Source: Candidatus Poseidoniales archaeon
GTDB taxonomy: Archaea > Thermoplasmatota > Poseidoniia > Poseidoniales > Poseidoniaceae
Length of the DNA stretch: 37,549 nt
Direction: 5' to 3'
NCBI GenBank assembly: GCA_009887195.1
Contig: QXXX01000020.1
Coordinates: 1-37,549 of the forward strand
The notes beneath the pieces are model-generated. The model did no database searches and was not told the origin of the DNA. It worked only from the letters and a program-made list of their open reading frames with translations. The position numbers were made by a program, and so were the translations under genes. Shown here in pieces: positions 24,721 through 34,284 of the stretch (its first letter is position 1; each line of letters starts with the position of its first letter).

Positions 24721-24816
24721 ATGGGTGTTAAAGTTGGTTATTGTAGGGTCGAGAAATGGATACTATCAAAACATGGCAAAGAATCGGTTGACTGGGGAAG
24801 GGTGAGTCAGCGATGA
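24721..24816 (+). CDS. Possible 31-codon leader ORF overlapping the subtilase start
   Basis: An ATG at 24721 opens a 31-codon frame rich in basic and Trp residues (KVGYCRVEKWILSKHGK). It ends in a TGA that overlaps the subtilase ATG in an ATGA junction, the arrangement typical of translational coupling. A stop codon lies two codons before the ATG, so the frame is not the tail of a longer gene. I do not recognise the peptide. It may be a chance frame or an upstream ORF that controls the protease. Confidence 0.25.
   Translation: MGVKVGYCRVEKWILSKHGKESVDWGRVSQR
24801..24805 (+). promoter_or_regulatory. Shine-Dalgarno GGTGA for the subtilase
   Basis: GGTGA lies 7 nt before the ATG at 24813. It matches the archaeal anti-Shine-Dalgarno and supports this start. 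Most genes in the window lack such a site, so the subtilase is probably translated from a message with a 5' leader. Confidence 0.45.
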
Positions 24817-27800
24817 AATCAACAGTTGGATTACGCCGTTCAGCGCTTTTTATAGCACTCATTTTCTTAATTGCAGATGTCTCTGCCGCAGCCTCTTACA
24901 ACCTTGGTACGGACCAATCCAGTAGTTCCAATGATTCAGCACAAATGTATAGTGACCCAATCCTAATTGATGGCCTGCCACCATTGGTGTGCGATGATGA
25001 ATTGTGTGACCGTCCCTTGAGGATTGATTTGCGCAACAACCAACCGGCATCTGAAAAAGCAGGCTGGTGGCTGGGTTACGGGCCCGATTTAGATTGGAAC
25101 GGCATGGATGATCGACTGCAGCGAGTTATTTCGGGCTACGATTCTATCTCTCCTACTGCCATTATTGGCGATGATGGGAAAAAGACTGTAGCCATTATTG
25201 TTGATTACGCATGGCATCCAAGTGATTTGGAAATAAATCAGTTGAGAGATGTGCTAAATTTGCATAATTGGATAGGTGAAGAGAATGGTGCCTGGTTAGA
25301 TCTCCCAGAAAGCATCGATGCAATAGTAGTTGACAAGGTCCCAGTTAGCGCTTTGATGGACATTTACCATTTACCCGGAGTAGTGGTAATTGAAATGCAA
25401 AATGTGATGGTGCCAACCAATGATGTGGCTGGACAAGCAACTAGAGCCATGCCTTCTGATGTTTATACTGAATCTGCTTATGAGAGAGGTTACAGCGGTG
25501 AAGGAGTAGTTATTGCTGTACTTGATACTGGGGTAGATAACGAACACCGTTCGCTAAACGATTTTGATGATAATAATGATGCACCAGACACTGATGCTCT
25601 GTCATATGATGACCACAAGTGGGTGGCAGGATATGATGCAACTTCAGCAGCAGCCAATCCGGATGGCTCACAAGACCCGGATGATGGTCAAGGACATGGT
25701 ACTCACGTAGCAGGTTCTGCTCTGGGAACAGGCGATTCATCAAGAGTACATCGTGGCACCGCACCTGGAGCATACCTAGTAGATATCAAGGTATTGACCG
25801 ATACAGGCGGTACAAATTCACAATATTCAGTAAGCGGTATCCAGTGGATGATTAACAATGCAGATACTGATTGGGGGCATAATTCCTCTAGTCGTGGTAT
25901 ACAAATAGGTTCTATGTCATTTGGCTCGGTTTCCTCCCCGCTAAATCCCGGAGATGAAGGTGACAACGGTACCGGTGCAGAAGCACGGCTCATCAATAAC
26001 GCAACACTGACCGCAGATATCGTGTGTGTAATTGCAATGGGCAATGATGGCTCAAAAAGAGTACCATCTCCAGCAAGCGCAGATCTCGGATTTGCGGTAG
26101 CATCTGCCTCAGACTTTGGCAACATTAACCGAACTAATGACGGAATTTCCAGTTTCTCAAATTATGGGCCGAGGCTTGATGATGGTGATGATAATGAATG
26201 GGATGAATTGAAACCAGACATCGCTGCCTATGGGTCAAATATTATGTCGGCAACTGCGGCTACTGGTACATCATTACCTGGGGCTCCAAGGCCCGAAGCT
26301 GATTCCAGTTATGATGAAAAAGATGGTACTAGCATGGCAACACCAATCGCTTCAGGAATAGTGGCTTTGGTACGCGAAGCGGCACCATCGCTTGATGCCT
26401 TTGAGGTAATGGATGTCATTCGTAACTCTTCAGAAATCAGAGAAAAGGCAGCAAACACAGTTTCAGATAGATGGCATGAAGAATGGGGTTTTGGGTTAAT
26501 TGATGCCTCATGTGCAATCGATTTTGCTCTTGACCAACCTTGTACTCCACTGGAAGATACCGGTGTGGTTAATCCGCCACCAAGTGGTAACGGGAGTGGC
26601 GATTATGTTGATATTTCTCAACCATCTAATGATACATGGTGGCTTGAAGGTAATCGGGTGACGATTTCAGGTACCACGAATTTCCCCTCTTCACAACAAT
26701 TCGACCAAATACAAGTGCGAATCGTTCAATTCTTAGAATCAGGAACCGAACGTGAATTGAAGCCGTGGACTATCGCTGGAGGAGACGTTGCCAACTGGAA
26801 TTTGAACGTTAACGTGCTTGAAGACTGGGTGCAAAGTGATGAAGAGTACGTCATCGTTAGTGCTAGGGCTTATGATACAGTAACTGAAGCGGAATCTAAT
26901 ATCGATTTTAGAGTTATCAACCTGGCTAGAATGAAAGTAACTTTAGCAAGCCCTGCGGTTGGAGATTCAATCAGTGGAATGGTGGACTTTTCAGGATCTG
27001 TTGACGGGGTTCAACATGACTACATTGAATTCAAAGTTGACAACGGTCAATGGGAGTTCGGTACAGATTTGCCTGAATTGGAAGTAGGTAGTCAAGACTG
27101 GTCATTTAGTTGGGACTCAACAACTGTTTCAGATGGTTCCACGAGGATTAGTTTTAGGATGGTCAATGAATCTGGGGTGAAAACAGATGATGTGAGGAGA
27201 ACTTTTGATGTCGACAATATGCCAGCAGCGCCAGATTTTGCCTTTGCTGGCGTGGTTGAAATCCAAGATGAAGTTGGCTTACCAGTATTATCTGCTGTTG
27301 CAGGTTCAATTTTGACCGTTAAGTTCACCATCGAAAATGTCGGAGACTTAGATGCTGATGATGTCTACATCAAGTTGATTGCACCAGGTGACAATTCTGA
27401 TATTTATCCGTCTGATGTCACTTTGTCAAACCTTGACGATGGTGACTCTGTACAAGTAACTCTATACTGGTGGGCTACTGAAGTTGGCACTCACACAGTG
27501 ACCATTTCCATCGACCCATCAGGCAATTATAACGATCCTAACCCCGAAGATAATTCCTATTCCTTTTCCTTTGAAGTAGAAGAGAGGCCAGAAGAACCAA
27601 CGCTCCGGTTTATGCAAGGAGCCTACCAAACCACACCATTAATTCCAACACCTGGCGATCAGTATACTCTTAGAGTGAGAGTTGACAATCTAGGACAAAA
27701 TGATGCAACAGGGCTTACTCTTACATTGTATACAAGAATTGAATCTATAGGTTGGACTGAGGTTGACCAAGTCAGTATTCTGGTTATTCCTGGTTCAGAC

Positions 27801-29762
27801 TCAAGTTCAGGGTTCGATGAAGCTTCGTTTACAATTCCTAATAATTTATCAGTCTACGGAGGTACTGATTTTAGAGTGGTAATGTCTGGCGATGGTGTCG
27901 ATTCTGAACATTCAGAATTGCAGTTTACTGTTGTAGTCAACAATGTAGACATCGATTCACAAGTTAGACTAAATTTACTTTCAGGAGAGTCTGTTATTGA
28001 TTTTGTCGGAATGGAAGAAGGTGGTTTGCTATTCACGACTGTGGATGGGGAACTGCACGTAAGAACTGTTACAGAATCCTCTTCGGGGGCATGGTCAACT
28101 CTTGCAGATGTCAAACTGGCAGATTCTTGGGCAGGAGAATTAACGGCAATTTTACGAGATGATGGTCTTGTTCATGCAGCATGGACTGAAAACATCCTAA
28201 GTGACCAGGGTTACTTTTTGTCACATGTCGCAATGACATCAATAACAAACGCAGGTGAAACCACAGAAAAACAAACCCACATGCCGGCTTTGAAACTATC
28301 AGAAGGACGTTATTGGGGCCTTGACATGGCTAAAAAGGGGGATAGAGTAGTACTTGCCGGCTATTATCGAGACATCGCTACGGGTGGTTCTTACAACGAC
28401 ATCACCTCAATATTTGTCTTAATGTCGGATACAGCTCATATCGAAAGTTCATGGAGTTCGAGTAATATCCTATCCAATATAGATATCAAACCATCCCAAG
28501 GGGACAAATTAGCAATTGGTCTTGGGGAGGAAAATATGCATATTCTTTACCAAGAAATAAGAGATGATGTGACTGGAATTGACCGCGTTGGTATGATGTA
28601 TGCTCACGGACAAGAATGGAATCCTTCCTGGACATTCCAATACTCAGTAGGAGATTATGCCTCTAATGCCCAATTAGAAGTTTATCAAGAAAATGACCGA
28701 GATGTATTAGCGGCAACTTGGGTCGAAGGATTTGGCGGAGAATCAAAGATCGCATATGTTGTTACCGATAATTCATGGTCTGCTGAAGAACCAGATTACC
28801 TTACAGCTAGTGGAATTACTAACATGGTTATGAGCTCAAATGGTGAAGAAATTTCTATTGTGTATGATGAAATTAATGCCTATGGACCAATGACTCGGTA
28901 CGGTATTTTGGATTTAGATAACAACCATTTTGCTCTTTCAAACTTAATTGTTGAAGGGTTTATGACCGGTTATGCAACTACAACAAGTGACTCTATTATC
29001 TTAGTATCTTCCAGTAGTGGAACTTTGTCGTTTAGAACAATAGTCTCTTTGGAAGATGAAAGGCTCGAGGCAGAGGAGAAATCATTCCTTGATAGCCTAC
29101 TTGAACCATTACCCGGTGATGAAAATACAAAAGCATTGATGTTGATTATTACTGCGTTATTGATTGCCTCAATCTTCCTTTATCTTGTAGTATCTTTACG
29201 CTCTTCCAACAGAGAGGTCGAGGAAAAGATGCTATCTGCTACTCTGGTTGAAGATGATGATTCAGTTGAAATAATGGTTGATATTGAAAGTGATGATGAA
29301 CCCTCAATGGCGATAAATTTAGATTCTGAGGAGTTAGTCGTGCAATCTTTAGTTGCTACGATTGTTGATGAGCCTGTAGTAGAAGAGGACAGTTTAGCTC
29401 AGACCTTAGAGATAAAAGCAGAATCAGGTGAAGGAAATTCACGCCTTGAACGGCGAATGAAGCGTAAGAAACAGAGAGATTTAGTCGAGATGACTGAGAA
29501 TATGATGGCCAACTTACCGCCACTACCTGCTCTAGATGGACAGGTGCCGTTCGCTATGCCCGCCACAGACGCTGTGTTATCACCACTTCCTGAATTGCCC
29601 CCAATCGGCGATGGCCCTCTACCTCCTCTACCAGGGGCGATGGGGATGTCAATTCCACAAAAGGAAGCCAAATGTAGTGAATGCTCTGCTAAATTCACCA
29701 TCAAGGACCTTAGACTTACCAAGGTCGAATGTCCAATATGCTCTAGCACTGTTCAATTGTAG
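24813..29762 (+). CDS. Giant membrane-anchored subtilisin-like protease (S8) with CARDB repeats and C-terminal zinc ribbon
   Basis: The product is 1649 residues. A signal peptide (1-27, LRRSALFIALIFLIADVSAAA) is followed by a propeptide-like region to about 220. The S8 catalytic domain has Asp238 (AVLDTGVD), His298 (GHGTHVAG), oxyanion Asn411 (AMGNDG) and Ser507 (GTSMATP). Next come beta-sandwich domains, including two CARDB-like repeats (about 810-920 and 930-1050), and a beta-propeller-like section (about 1060-1400). A membrane helix (1441-1463) leads to a long acidic cytoplasmic tail. This ends in a Pro-rich stretch and a zinc ribbon, Cys1621/1624 and Cys1640/1643. The protease would degrade exogenous protein while anchored to the cell surface, a trait reported for MGII archaea. 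The cytoplasmic zinc ribbon is unexpected and suggests coupling to something inside the cell. GlmS starts 8 bp downstream. Confidence 0.92.
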   Translation: MKSTVGLRRSALFIALIFLIADVSAAASYNLGTDQSSSSNDSAQMYSDPILIDGLPPLVCDDELCDRPLRIDLRNNQPASEKAGWWLGYGPDLDWNGMDDRLQRVISGYDSISPTAIIGDDGKKTVAIIVDYAWHPSDLEINQLRDVLNLHNWIGEENGAWLDLPESIDAIVVDKVPVSALMDIYHLPGVVVIEMQNVMVPTNDVAGQATRAMPSDVYTESAYERGYSGEGVVIAVLDTGVDNEHRSLNDFDDNNDAPDTDALSYDDHKWVAGYDATSAAANPDGSQDPDDGQGHGTHVAGSALGTGDSSRVHRGTAPGAYLVDIKVLTDTGGTNSQYSVSGIQWMINNADTDWGHNSSSRGIQIGSMSFGSVSSPLNPGDEGDNGTGAEARLINNATLTADIVCVIAMGNDGSKRVPSPASADLGFAVASASDFGNINRTNDGISSFSNYGPRLDDGDDNEWDELKPDIAAYGSNIMSATAATGTSLPGAPRPEADSSYDEKDGTSMATPIASGIVALVREAAPSLDAFEVMDVIRNSSEIREKAANTVSDRWHEEWGFGLIDASCAIDFALDQPCTPLEDTGVVNPPPSGNGSGDYVDISQPSNDTWWLEGNRVTISGTTNFPSSQQFDQIQVRIVQFLESGTERELKPWTIAGGDVANWNLNVNVLEDWVQSDEEYVIVSARAYDTVTEAESNIDFRVINLARMKVTLASPAVGDSISGMVDFSGSVDGVQHDYIEFKVDNGQWEFGTDLPELEVGSQDWSFSWDSTTVSDGSTRISFRMVNESGVKTDDVRRTFDVDNMPAAPDFAFAGVVEIQDEVGLPVLSAVAGSILTVKFTIENVGDLDADDVYIKLIAPGDNSDIYPSDVTLSNLDDGDSVQVTLYWWATEVGTHTVTISIDPSGNYNDPNPEDNSYSFSFEVEERPEEPTLRFMQGAYQTTPLIPTPGDQYTLRVRVDNLGQNDATGLTLTLYTRIESIGWTEVDQVSILVIPGSDSSSGFDEASFTIPNNLSVYGGTDFRVVMSGDGVDSEHSELQFTVVVNNVDIDSQVRLNLLSGESVIDFVGMEEGGLLFTTVDGELHVRTVTESSSGAWSTLADVKLADSWAGELTAILRDDGLVHAAWTENILSDQGYFLSHVAMTSITNAGETTEKQTHMPALKLSEGRYWGLDMAKKGDRVVLAGYYRDIATGGSYNDITSIFVLMSDTAHIESSWSSSNILSNIDIKPSQGDKLAIGLGEENMHILYQEIRDDVTGIDRVGMMYAHGQEWNPSWTFQYSVGDYASNAQLEVYQENDRDVLAATWVEGFGGESKIAYVVTDNSWSAEEPDYLTASGITNMVMSSNGEEISIVYDEINAYGPMTRYGILDLDNNHFALSNLIVEGFMTGYATTTSDSIILVSSSSGTLSFRTIVSLEDERLEAEEKSFLDSLLEPLPGDENTKALMLIITALLIASIFLYLVVSLRSSNREVEEKMLSATLVEDDDSVEIMVDIESDDEPSMAINLDSEELVVQSLVATIVDEPVVEEDSLAQTLEIKAESGEGNSRLERRMKRKKQRDLVEMTENMMANLPPLPALDGQVPFAMPATDAVLSPLPELPPIGDGPLPPLPGAMGMSIPQKEAKCSECSAKFTIKDLRLTKVECPICSSTVQL

Positions 29763-29770
29763 GTATTTTC

Positions 29771-31591
29771 ATGTGCGGTATTTTTGGATATATGGGCCCT
29801 AAACAAGCCTCACCTATTTTGGTAGAGGGATTGCGCAAACTCGAATATCGTGGTTATGATTCCTCAGGTATTGCCATTAAAAATGGTGATTTCAAAATCT
29901 ACAAAAAAATAGGTAAGGTTGCTGAATTACAATCAATACTTCCTAAACAAATACCCGGTAATGTCGGAATTGCCCATACTAGATGGGCCACACACGGTGG
30001 AGTGACCGACCCCAATGCTCACCCTCACTTATCAGAAAACGGGAAGGTTGTGATAGTTCACAATGGGATAATAGAAAACGCTCGAATTTTTAGATCAATA
30101 CTAACTCGAAAAGGAGTAGTGTTTCACAGCGAAACAGATTCTGAGGTTATTTCACATATTCTAGAATATGAACTGGCAAGGGATAATTCACCAACTAAGG
30201 CACTGCGTAGGACGCTCTCTAAACTGGTAGGAACCTGGGGGCTATGTGCTATTTTCTTGGAACATGATGTTATGGTTTGTGCTCGAAATGGGTCACCACT
30301 GATTATCGGACAAGGTGATGGAGAAACATTCGTATCAAGCGATCCACATGCGCTATCTACACATACACAGCGAGTTGTATTCATGGAAGATGGCGATATC
30401 GCCACCTTGACTCATGATAATATCACTATGAGTAACATTCATGGACATTCTTTAGATACAGATGTAACCATCCTTGAGGAAGAATGGGAAGAAGCGGTAC
30501 TCGGAGACTTTGAACATTATATGTTAAAGGAGATTTATGAACAACCAGATGCGCTAAGGCAATGTATCAACGGACGGTTTGATAGAGTTAGAGGGAACGG
30601 TCGGCTAGGTGGCCTGAAACTGACGCCACTCGAACTTTCTAAGCTCCCACACGTTAGGCTACTGGGCTGTGGTACAGCAAACCATGCTGCAGAAATAGGC
30701 GGGTTTTTGATTGAATCCCTGGCTAGAATCCCATCATTTGCTCATATCTCTAGTGAATTTAGAACCAATGAGCCGGTAATCAACCCTAATGCTCTACATT
30801 TCGCAGTATCACAATCAGGAGAAACAGCAGATACTTTATCGGCGGTAAAAGAAATTCTTCTAAAAGGCGGCAAAGTTCACGGTGTGATAAATGTAGTCGG
30901 CTCATCAATTGCTAGGCTATGTGGTCAAGGAGTTTACATCCACTCAGGACCCGAACAAGCTGTAGCATCGACTAAGGCTTTCTCTAACATGGTGACTGCG
31001 CTAACAATTTTTGCTATTCAAGTTGGTCGCTCAAGAACCTTGAGCAAGGAAAAGGGCAAGGAAATAATCGATAATCTTCAACAACTACCGCACTTAATCG
31101 AAGAGTATCTAGAACACCAAGGACCAATAATGGAAGCCGTTGATTTAGTAAAACATGCCAAATGCGTATTATTTCTTGGCCGTGGTATTTCAGCACCTGT
31201 GGCCAAAGAGGGCGCACTAAAATTAATGGAAGTTGCTTACATTCCTTGCTTGGCATACCCTGCTGGTGAGATGAAGCATGGCCCTATTGCATTATTAGAA
31301 GAGGGTAGTCCGGTTATCTTCGTGGTACCTAATGACCACGTAAAAGAGAAATCACGTTCGGCAATCCATGAATGTCGTGCTAGAGGTGCTAAAATAATTT
31401 TAATCCACGAGGCTGGTGACGATATTAGTGGGGAAGGAGACATAAACATTCCAATTCCGCAAGTCAATAATTATCTTTCACCAATGCTTTCGGTAATTCC
31501 TCTGCAATTAATTGCTTATCATACGGCTTTAGCACTTGGCTGTGATGTAGATCGACCAAGAAACCTGGCAAAATCAGTTACCGTTGAATGA
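29771..31591 (+). CDS. glmS: Glutamine-fructose-6-phosphate aminotransferase (isomerising)
   Basis: The 606-residue enzyme is full length. The N-terminal class II glutaminase starts MCGIFGYMG, with Cys2 as nucleophile after Met removal. HTRWATHG and HNGIIEN follow. Two SIS domains come next, with GCGTANHAAEIG, SQSGETADTLSAVKE, and AYPAGEMKHGPIALLE. The terminus RPRNLAKSVTVE forms the conserved lid. It makes glucosamine-6-phosphate, the entry to UDP-GlcNAc for surface glycans. The gene is 8 bp after the subtilase, so read-through is likely. Its stop codon abuts the stop of the convergent KaiC-like gene. Confidence 0.97.
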   Translation: MCGIFGYMGPKQASPILVEGLRKLEYRGYDSSGIAIKNGDFKIYKKIGKVAELQSILPKQIPGNVGIAHTRWATHGGVTDPNAHPHLSENGKVVIVHNGIIENARIFRSILTRKGVVFHSETDSEVISHILEYELARDNSPTKALRRTLSKLVGTWGLCAIFLEHDVMVCARNGSPLIIGQGDGETFVSSDPHALSTHTQRVVFMEDGDIATLTHDNITMSNIHGHSLDTDVTILEEEWEEAVLGDFEHYMLKEIYEQPDALRQCINGRFDRVRGNGRLGGLKLTPLELSKLPHVRLLGCGTANHAAEIGGFLIESLARIPSFAHISSEFRTNEPVINPNALHFAVSQSGETADTLSAVKEILLKGGKVHGVINVVGSSIARLCGQGVYIHSGPEQAVASTKAFSNMVTALTIFAIQVGRSRTLSKEKGKEIIDNLQQLPHLIEEYLEHQGPIMEAVDLVKHAKCVLFLGRGISAPVAKEGALKLMEVAYIPCLAYPAGEMKHGPIALLEEGSPVIFVVPNDHVKEKSRSAIHECRARGAKIILIHEAGDDISGEGDINIPIPQVNNYLSPMLSVIPLQLIAYHTALALGCDVDRPRNLAKSVTVE

Positions 31592-32311
31592 TTAAAGAGT
31601 GGTAAATCTCTGTTCTTCAGACTTCCAAGTAAACGGTTTATATCCTAGAATATGGTTAGTATGACGCATCTTGATGACGCTTAATTTTCTACTAACATCA
31701 TCATTAGAACGTTCCATTACCAGATGGATTACACCATCTGCGAGGTAATCTTCAATGCCATATTCACCAAATTGTTTGTGATCCTCTCCAGTCATTTCAC
31801 AGATGAAGAATGAAGTAAGCCCTAGTCTTCTAACCGCCTCAAATAATCGGAAAATTTCATCTCTTGGGTTTTCCATTTTTGTCAGGGTAAAGAATGCACC
31901 TAATGAGTCAAACACGAGTAATTCAAACCCGATAGATTGCCGGTATGACGTCAATTGTTTGATTAATTGACCCATCCAATCTACTCGATTACTCATACCT
32001 TGTTCATCCAGTTGGACTCGTAAGTCTACTAAGTCGATAATCGCAATACGATTTCTAACTCTAGGGTCATCAACATTCATTCCCATATTGCTCATGTGGG
32101 CGCGTAGCGACTCTTTGCCTTGCTCTAAGGTGATATAAATTCCACTAGTCTCACCGTACAATACTGCGTTGTAAAGCATGGAAAAAGTCAGACTTGACTT
32201 CATTGCTCCAGACGCACCTGCCACCAAGCATATGTGTCCTTGTGGGATTCCGCCCTGCATATTTTCGTCTAATCCTTCAATGTGGGTTGGTATTCTTTCT
32301 AGTCCAGACAT
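31592..32311 (-). CDS. RecA/KaiC-like ATPase (COG0467), single domain
   Basis: With the ATG at 32311 the protein is 239 residues. It has one RecA-fold domain with Walker A GASGAMKSS and a Walker B-like strand LLVFDSLGAFF. The N-terminal MSGLERIPTHIEGLDENMQGG is the usual KaiC/RadA-paralogue opening. The third glycine of the classical GxxxxGK[ST] is Met here (GAMKS). I recall GTMKS-type P-loops in other archaeal members of this family, so the fold should still bind ATP. Its role is unknown; relatives act in signalling, motility or DNA repair. The frame opens upstream only from a TTG. The gene is convergent with glmS (no gap) and divergent from maf. Confidence 0.82.
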   Translation of the reverse strand: MSGLERIPTHIEGLDENMQGGIPQGHICLVAGASGAMKSSLTFSMLYNAVLYGETSGIYITLEQGKESLRAHMSNMGMNVDDPRVRNRIAIIDLVDLRVQLDEQGMSNRVDWMGQLIKQLTSYRQSIGFELLVFDSLGAFFTLTKMENPRDEIFRLFEAVRRLGLTSFFICEMTGEDHKQFGEYGIEDYLADGVIHLVMERSNDDVSRKLSVIKMRHTNHILGYKPFTWKSEEQRFTTL

Positions 32312-32415
32312 GCGGCCACCGTTTGTCGGATTGCTATCAATCACTTGAATATGTCTAAAAATTGGGACGTGCAAAAATAACAATGTTGATTCAGTATAAT
32401 GAACGCCTTGGATTC

Positions 32416-32988
32416 ATGAGGGTGTGGCTTGCTTCTGCGTCAACGCGACGCAAGGAGATGTTGCAGCCACTATTTGATAACCTTCAATGCGAAGCACTTG
32501 AGTTGGTTGACGAGTCATCCAATGCGAATACCGTTCCCGGACAAATATTAGAAATATGTCAAAAAAAAGCAGCTGCTGTAAATAATTCACAAGGTTTTGA
32601 TGTGGTTATTGTTAGTGATACAATGTTACAAGACCCGGATTCTGATGACTTAGCCATGGGTAAAGCAAACGATGCTATCGAAGCTGCGGCTATGTTGCAT
32701 CGCCTGTCTGGTCGCCGACATAGGGTTTGGTCTGCTACCGGTATTTTCCACCAAGGTAACTGGGAATTTCATCTAAATCAATCGATTGTAGAGTTTGATA
32801 TACTGACCGATGATGTTCTTGTTGAGATGGTGTTAAACAAATCTTGGTTAGGTAAAGCCGGTGCTTATGATTTGGCTGGACCCATGAGTAATTATGCTCG
32901 ATTAGTGGAAGGCGATGAGGCCACTGTTCTAGGGATTGCCGCTGATGCAATGGAATTATTAGTTTCATTAAGTAACTACGAGATATAA
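32416..32988 (+). CDS. maf: Maf-like nucleotide pyrophosphatase
   Basis: The protein is 190 residues from the ATG at 32416. The frame opens at a TTG further upstream that would overlap the divergent gene's promoter region. Maf motifs are present: SASTRRKEML at the start (the usual SxSPRR with Thr for Pro), VSDTML with the catalytic Asp, and LGKAGAYDLAGPMSNYARLVEGD split over the substrate loop. Maf proteins hydrolyse non-canonical or modified nucleoside triphosphates to monophosphates. The last 13 bases overlap the end of the convergent membrane-protein gene. Confidence 0.9.
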   Translation: MRVWLASASTRRKEMLQPLFDNLQCEALELVDESSNANTVPGQILEICQKKAAAVNNSQGFDVVIVSDTMLQDPDSDDLAMGKANDAIEAAAMLHRLSGRRHRVWSATGIFHQGNWEFHLNQSIVEFDILTDDVLVEMVLNKSWLGKAGAYDLAGPMSNYARLVEGDEATVLGIAADAMELLVSLSNYEI

Positions 32989-34265
32989 CGCTCATAATGC
33001 ATTGGCATCCGGTGCCATGTATCCATTGATAGAATCAAATCCTTAAACAAGATAATTACCATATAACCCATCATTGATAATAAAGCGAAATTCCTCATGA
33101 AAAAGTATACTAAATCAGAATTATCGCCAAATATAGTAACCTTGAATCCAATCATGAATAATGAAGCAACTCCTATTACATTGAATGTCAATAATTTGTA
33201 GAGTTTAGAACGGTTATGTATTGATTGGTGTAAATGGTCCCTGTGTAGGTAAACTCCTGAGCCCCATATTGAGAGCATCGCCGTTGAGAATATTAGGGTC
33301 ACATAAGAAATATTGGTGAATTTCCCTTCGTCAAAATTTGGGATTAATGCCATAACACCTGCTACGAGAAAATACCATTGGGCAGAACCGATTAGTGTGG
33401 AATGGGGTTTTGCATCTTTACCAATTGCATAGCGAAGCATTTTCATCGGCCTAGTGGAAATAAAGGCCCATAAAAACGGCAACGACTGTGTGACATTTGC
33501 TAAATTCTCAGTGACCTGGCCTCTTTCATACATTAATACTGAAAAGCAATGAATTAGTGCTAAAACAAGATAAATTGCGACTACAGGTCTGAAATCTGTG
33601 AATTTTACTAAACCCCAAGACAGTCTCCTATTGAAGTGAGCAAGTATTAAACTCAAGGCAATAGTACCCATCATAACTACAACATTAAACGAAAAACCAA
33701 AATCAAGAAAACCAGTATTTTGTCGGAAAATCCAACAAGCCAGAATGACTAGGGCTGAACCGGGAATTAGTAGTGCCGGTATCAGTGCGATATTGCCACA
33801 ATTAATCCCATTACTCATCGCACTGAGGTGTAATTTCCAACTAGGCCAAGCGATGGTAACCACTCCCCAACATAATAGAACAAGTCCAACAGTTGCCATC
33901 TCCAACATCAATTGTAAATCATTAGTGAAAATCCCACCAATAATCAATAGTTGTCCAATAATATTGATCAATAGGTACTGATTTGAATGAGTGTGAGTGT
34001 ACGCCTTACTATTATGAGTTATTGGAAATAAATCGAAGGTAATTCCAACAACCATTGACATTAACCAGCCAAGAGTAATTAAAGCAGTAAGGATAAAAGC
34101 AATTTCTAGTCGATAATTCTCCTGCCGAAATGAATATTCTGATTCGGTATAAGACAGCCACGAAACGGCCAACATGAACGGGACTGTCATCACCATAGAT
34201 GAGGTGAAGTGAGGTACATATGACCCGCTTAAACCCGAAAATGGATGTTTTAACTTATCGGCCAC
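32976..34265 (-). CDS. Polytopic membrane protein (about 11-12 helices), function unknown
   Basis: The 429-residue protein has about twelve hydrophobic helices. Histidines cluster at helix ends and loops: HFTSS near helix 1, THNSKAYTHTHSN after helix 3, and HRDHLHQSIHN late. The helix count and the placement of His suggest a distant relation to haem-copper oxidase subunit I-like or NnrS-like proteins, but I cannot place the invariant metal ligands, so this stays speculative. The start is a GTG, supported by an A/T box 25 nt upstream. It lies 48 bp downstream of the SepF-like gene on the same strand and has its own likely promoter. The 3' end overlaps maf by 13 bp. Confidence 0.6.
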   Translation of the reverse strand: MADKLKHPFSGLSGSYVPHFTSSMVMTVPFMLAVSWLSYTESEYSFRQENYRLEIAFILTALITLGWLMSMVVGITFDLFPITHNSKAYTHTHSNQYLLINIIGQLLIIGGIFTNDLQLMLEMATVGLVLLCWGVVTIAWPSWKLHLSAMSNGINCGNIALIPALLIPGSALVILACWIFRQNTGFLDFGFSFNVVVMMGTIALSLILAHFNRRLSWGLVKFTDFRPVVAIYLVLALIHCFSVLMYERGQVTENLANVTQSLPFLWAFISTRPMKMLRYAIGKDAKPHSTLIGSAQWYFLVAGVMALIPNFDEGKFTNISYVTLIFSTAMLSIWGSGVYLHRDHLHQSIHNRSKLYKLLTFNVIGVASLFMIGFKVTIFGDNSDLVYFFMRNFALLSMMGYMVIILFKDLILSMDTWHRMPMHYERYIS

Positions 34266-34284
34266 ACACTATGCAGTCAAATAT

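Noticed and set aside
29536-29802. Alternate plus-strand frame across the subtilase end and glmS start
   Set aside because: It overlaps two well-supported genes and has no recognisable protein features.
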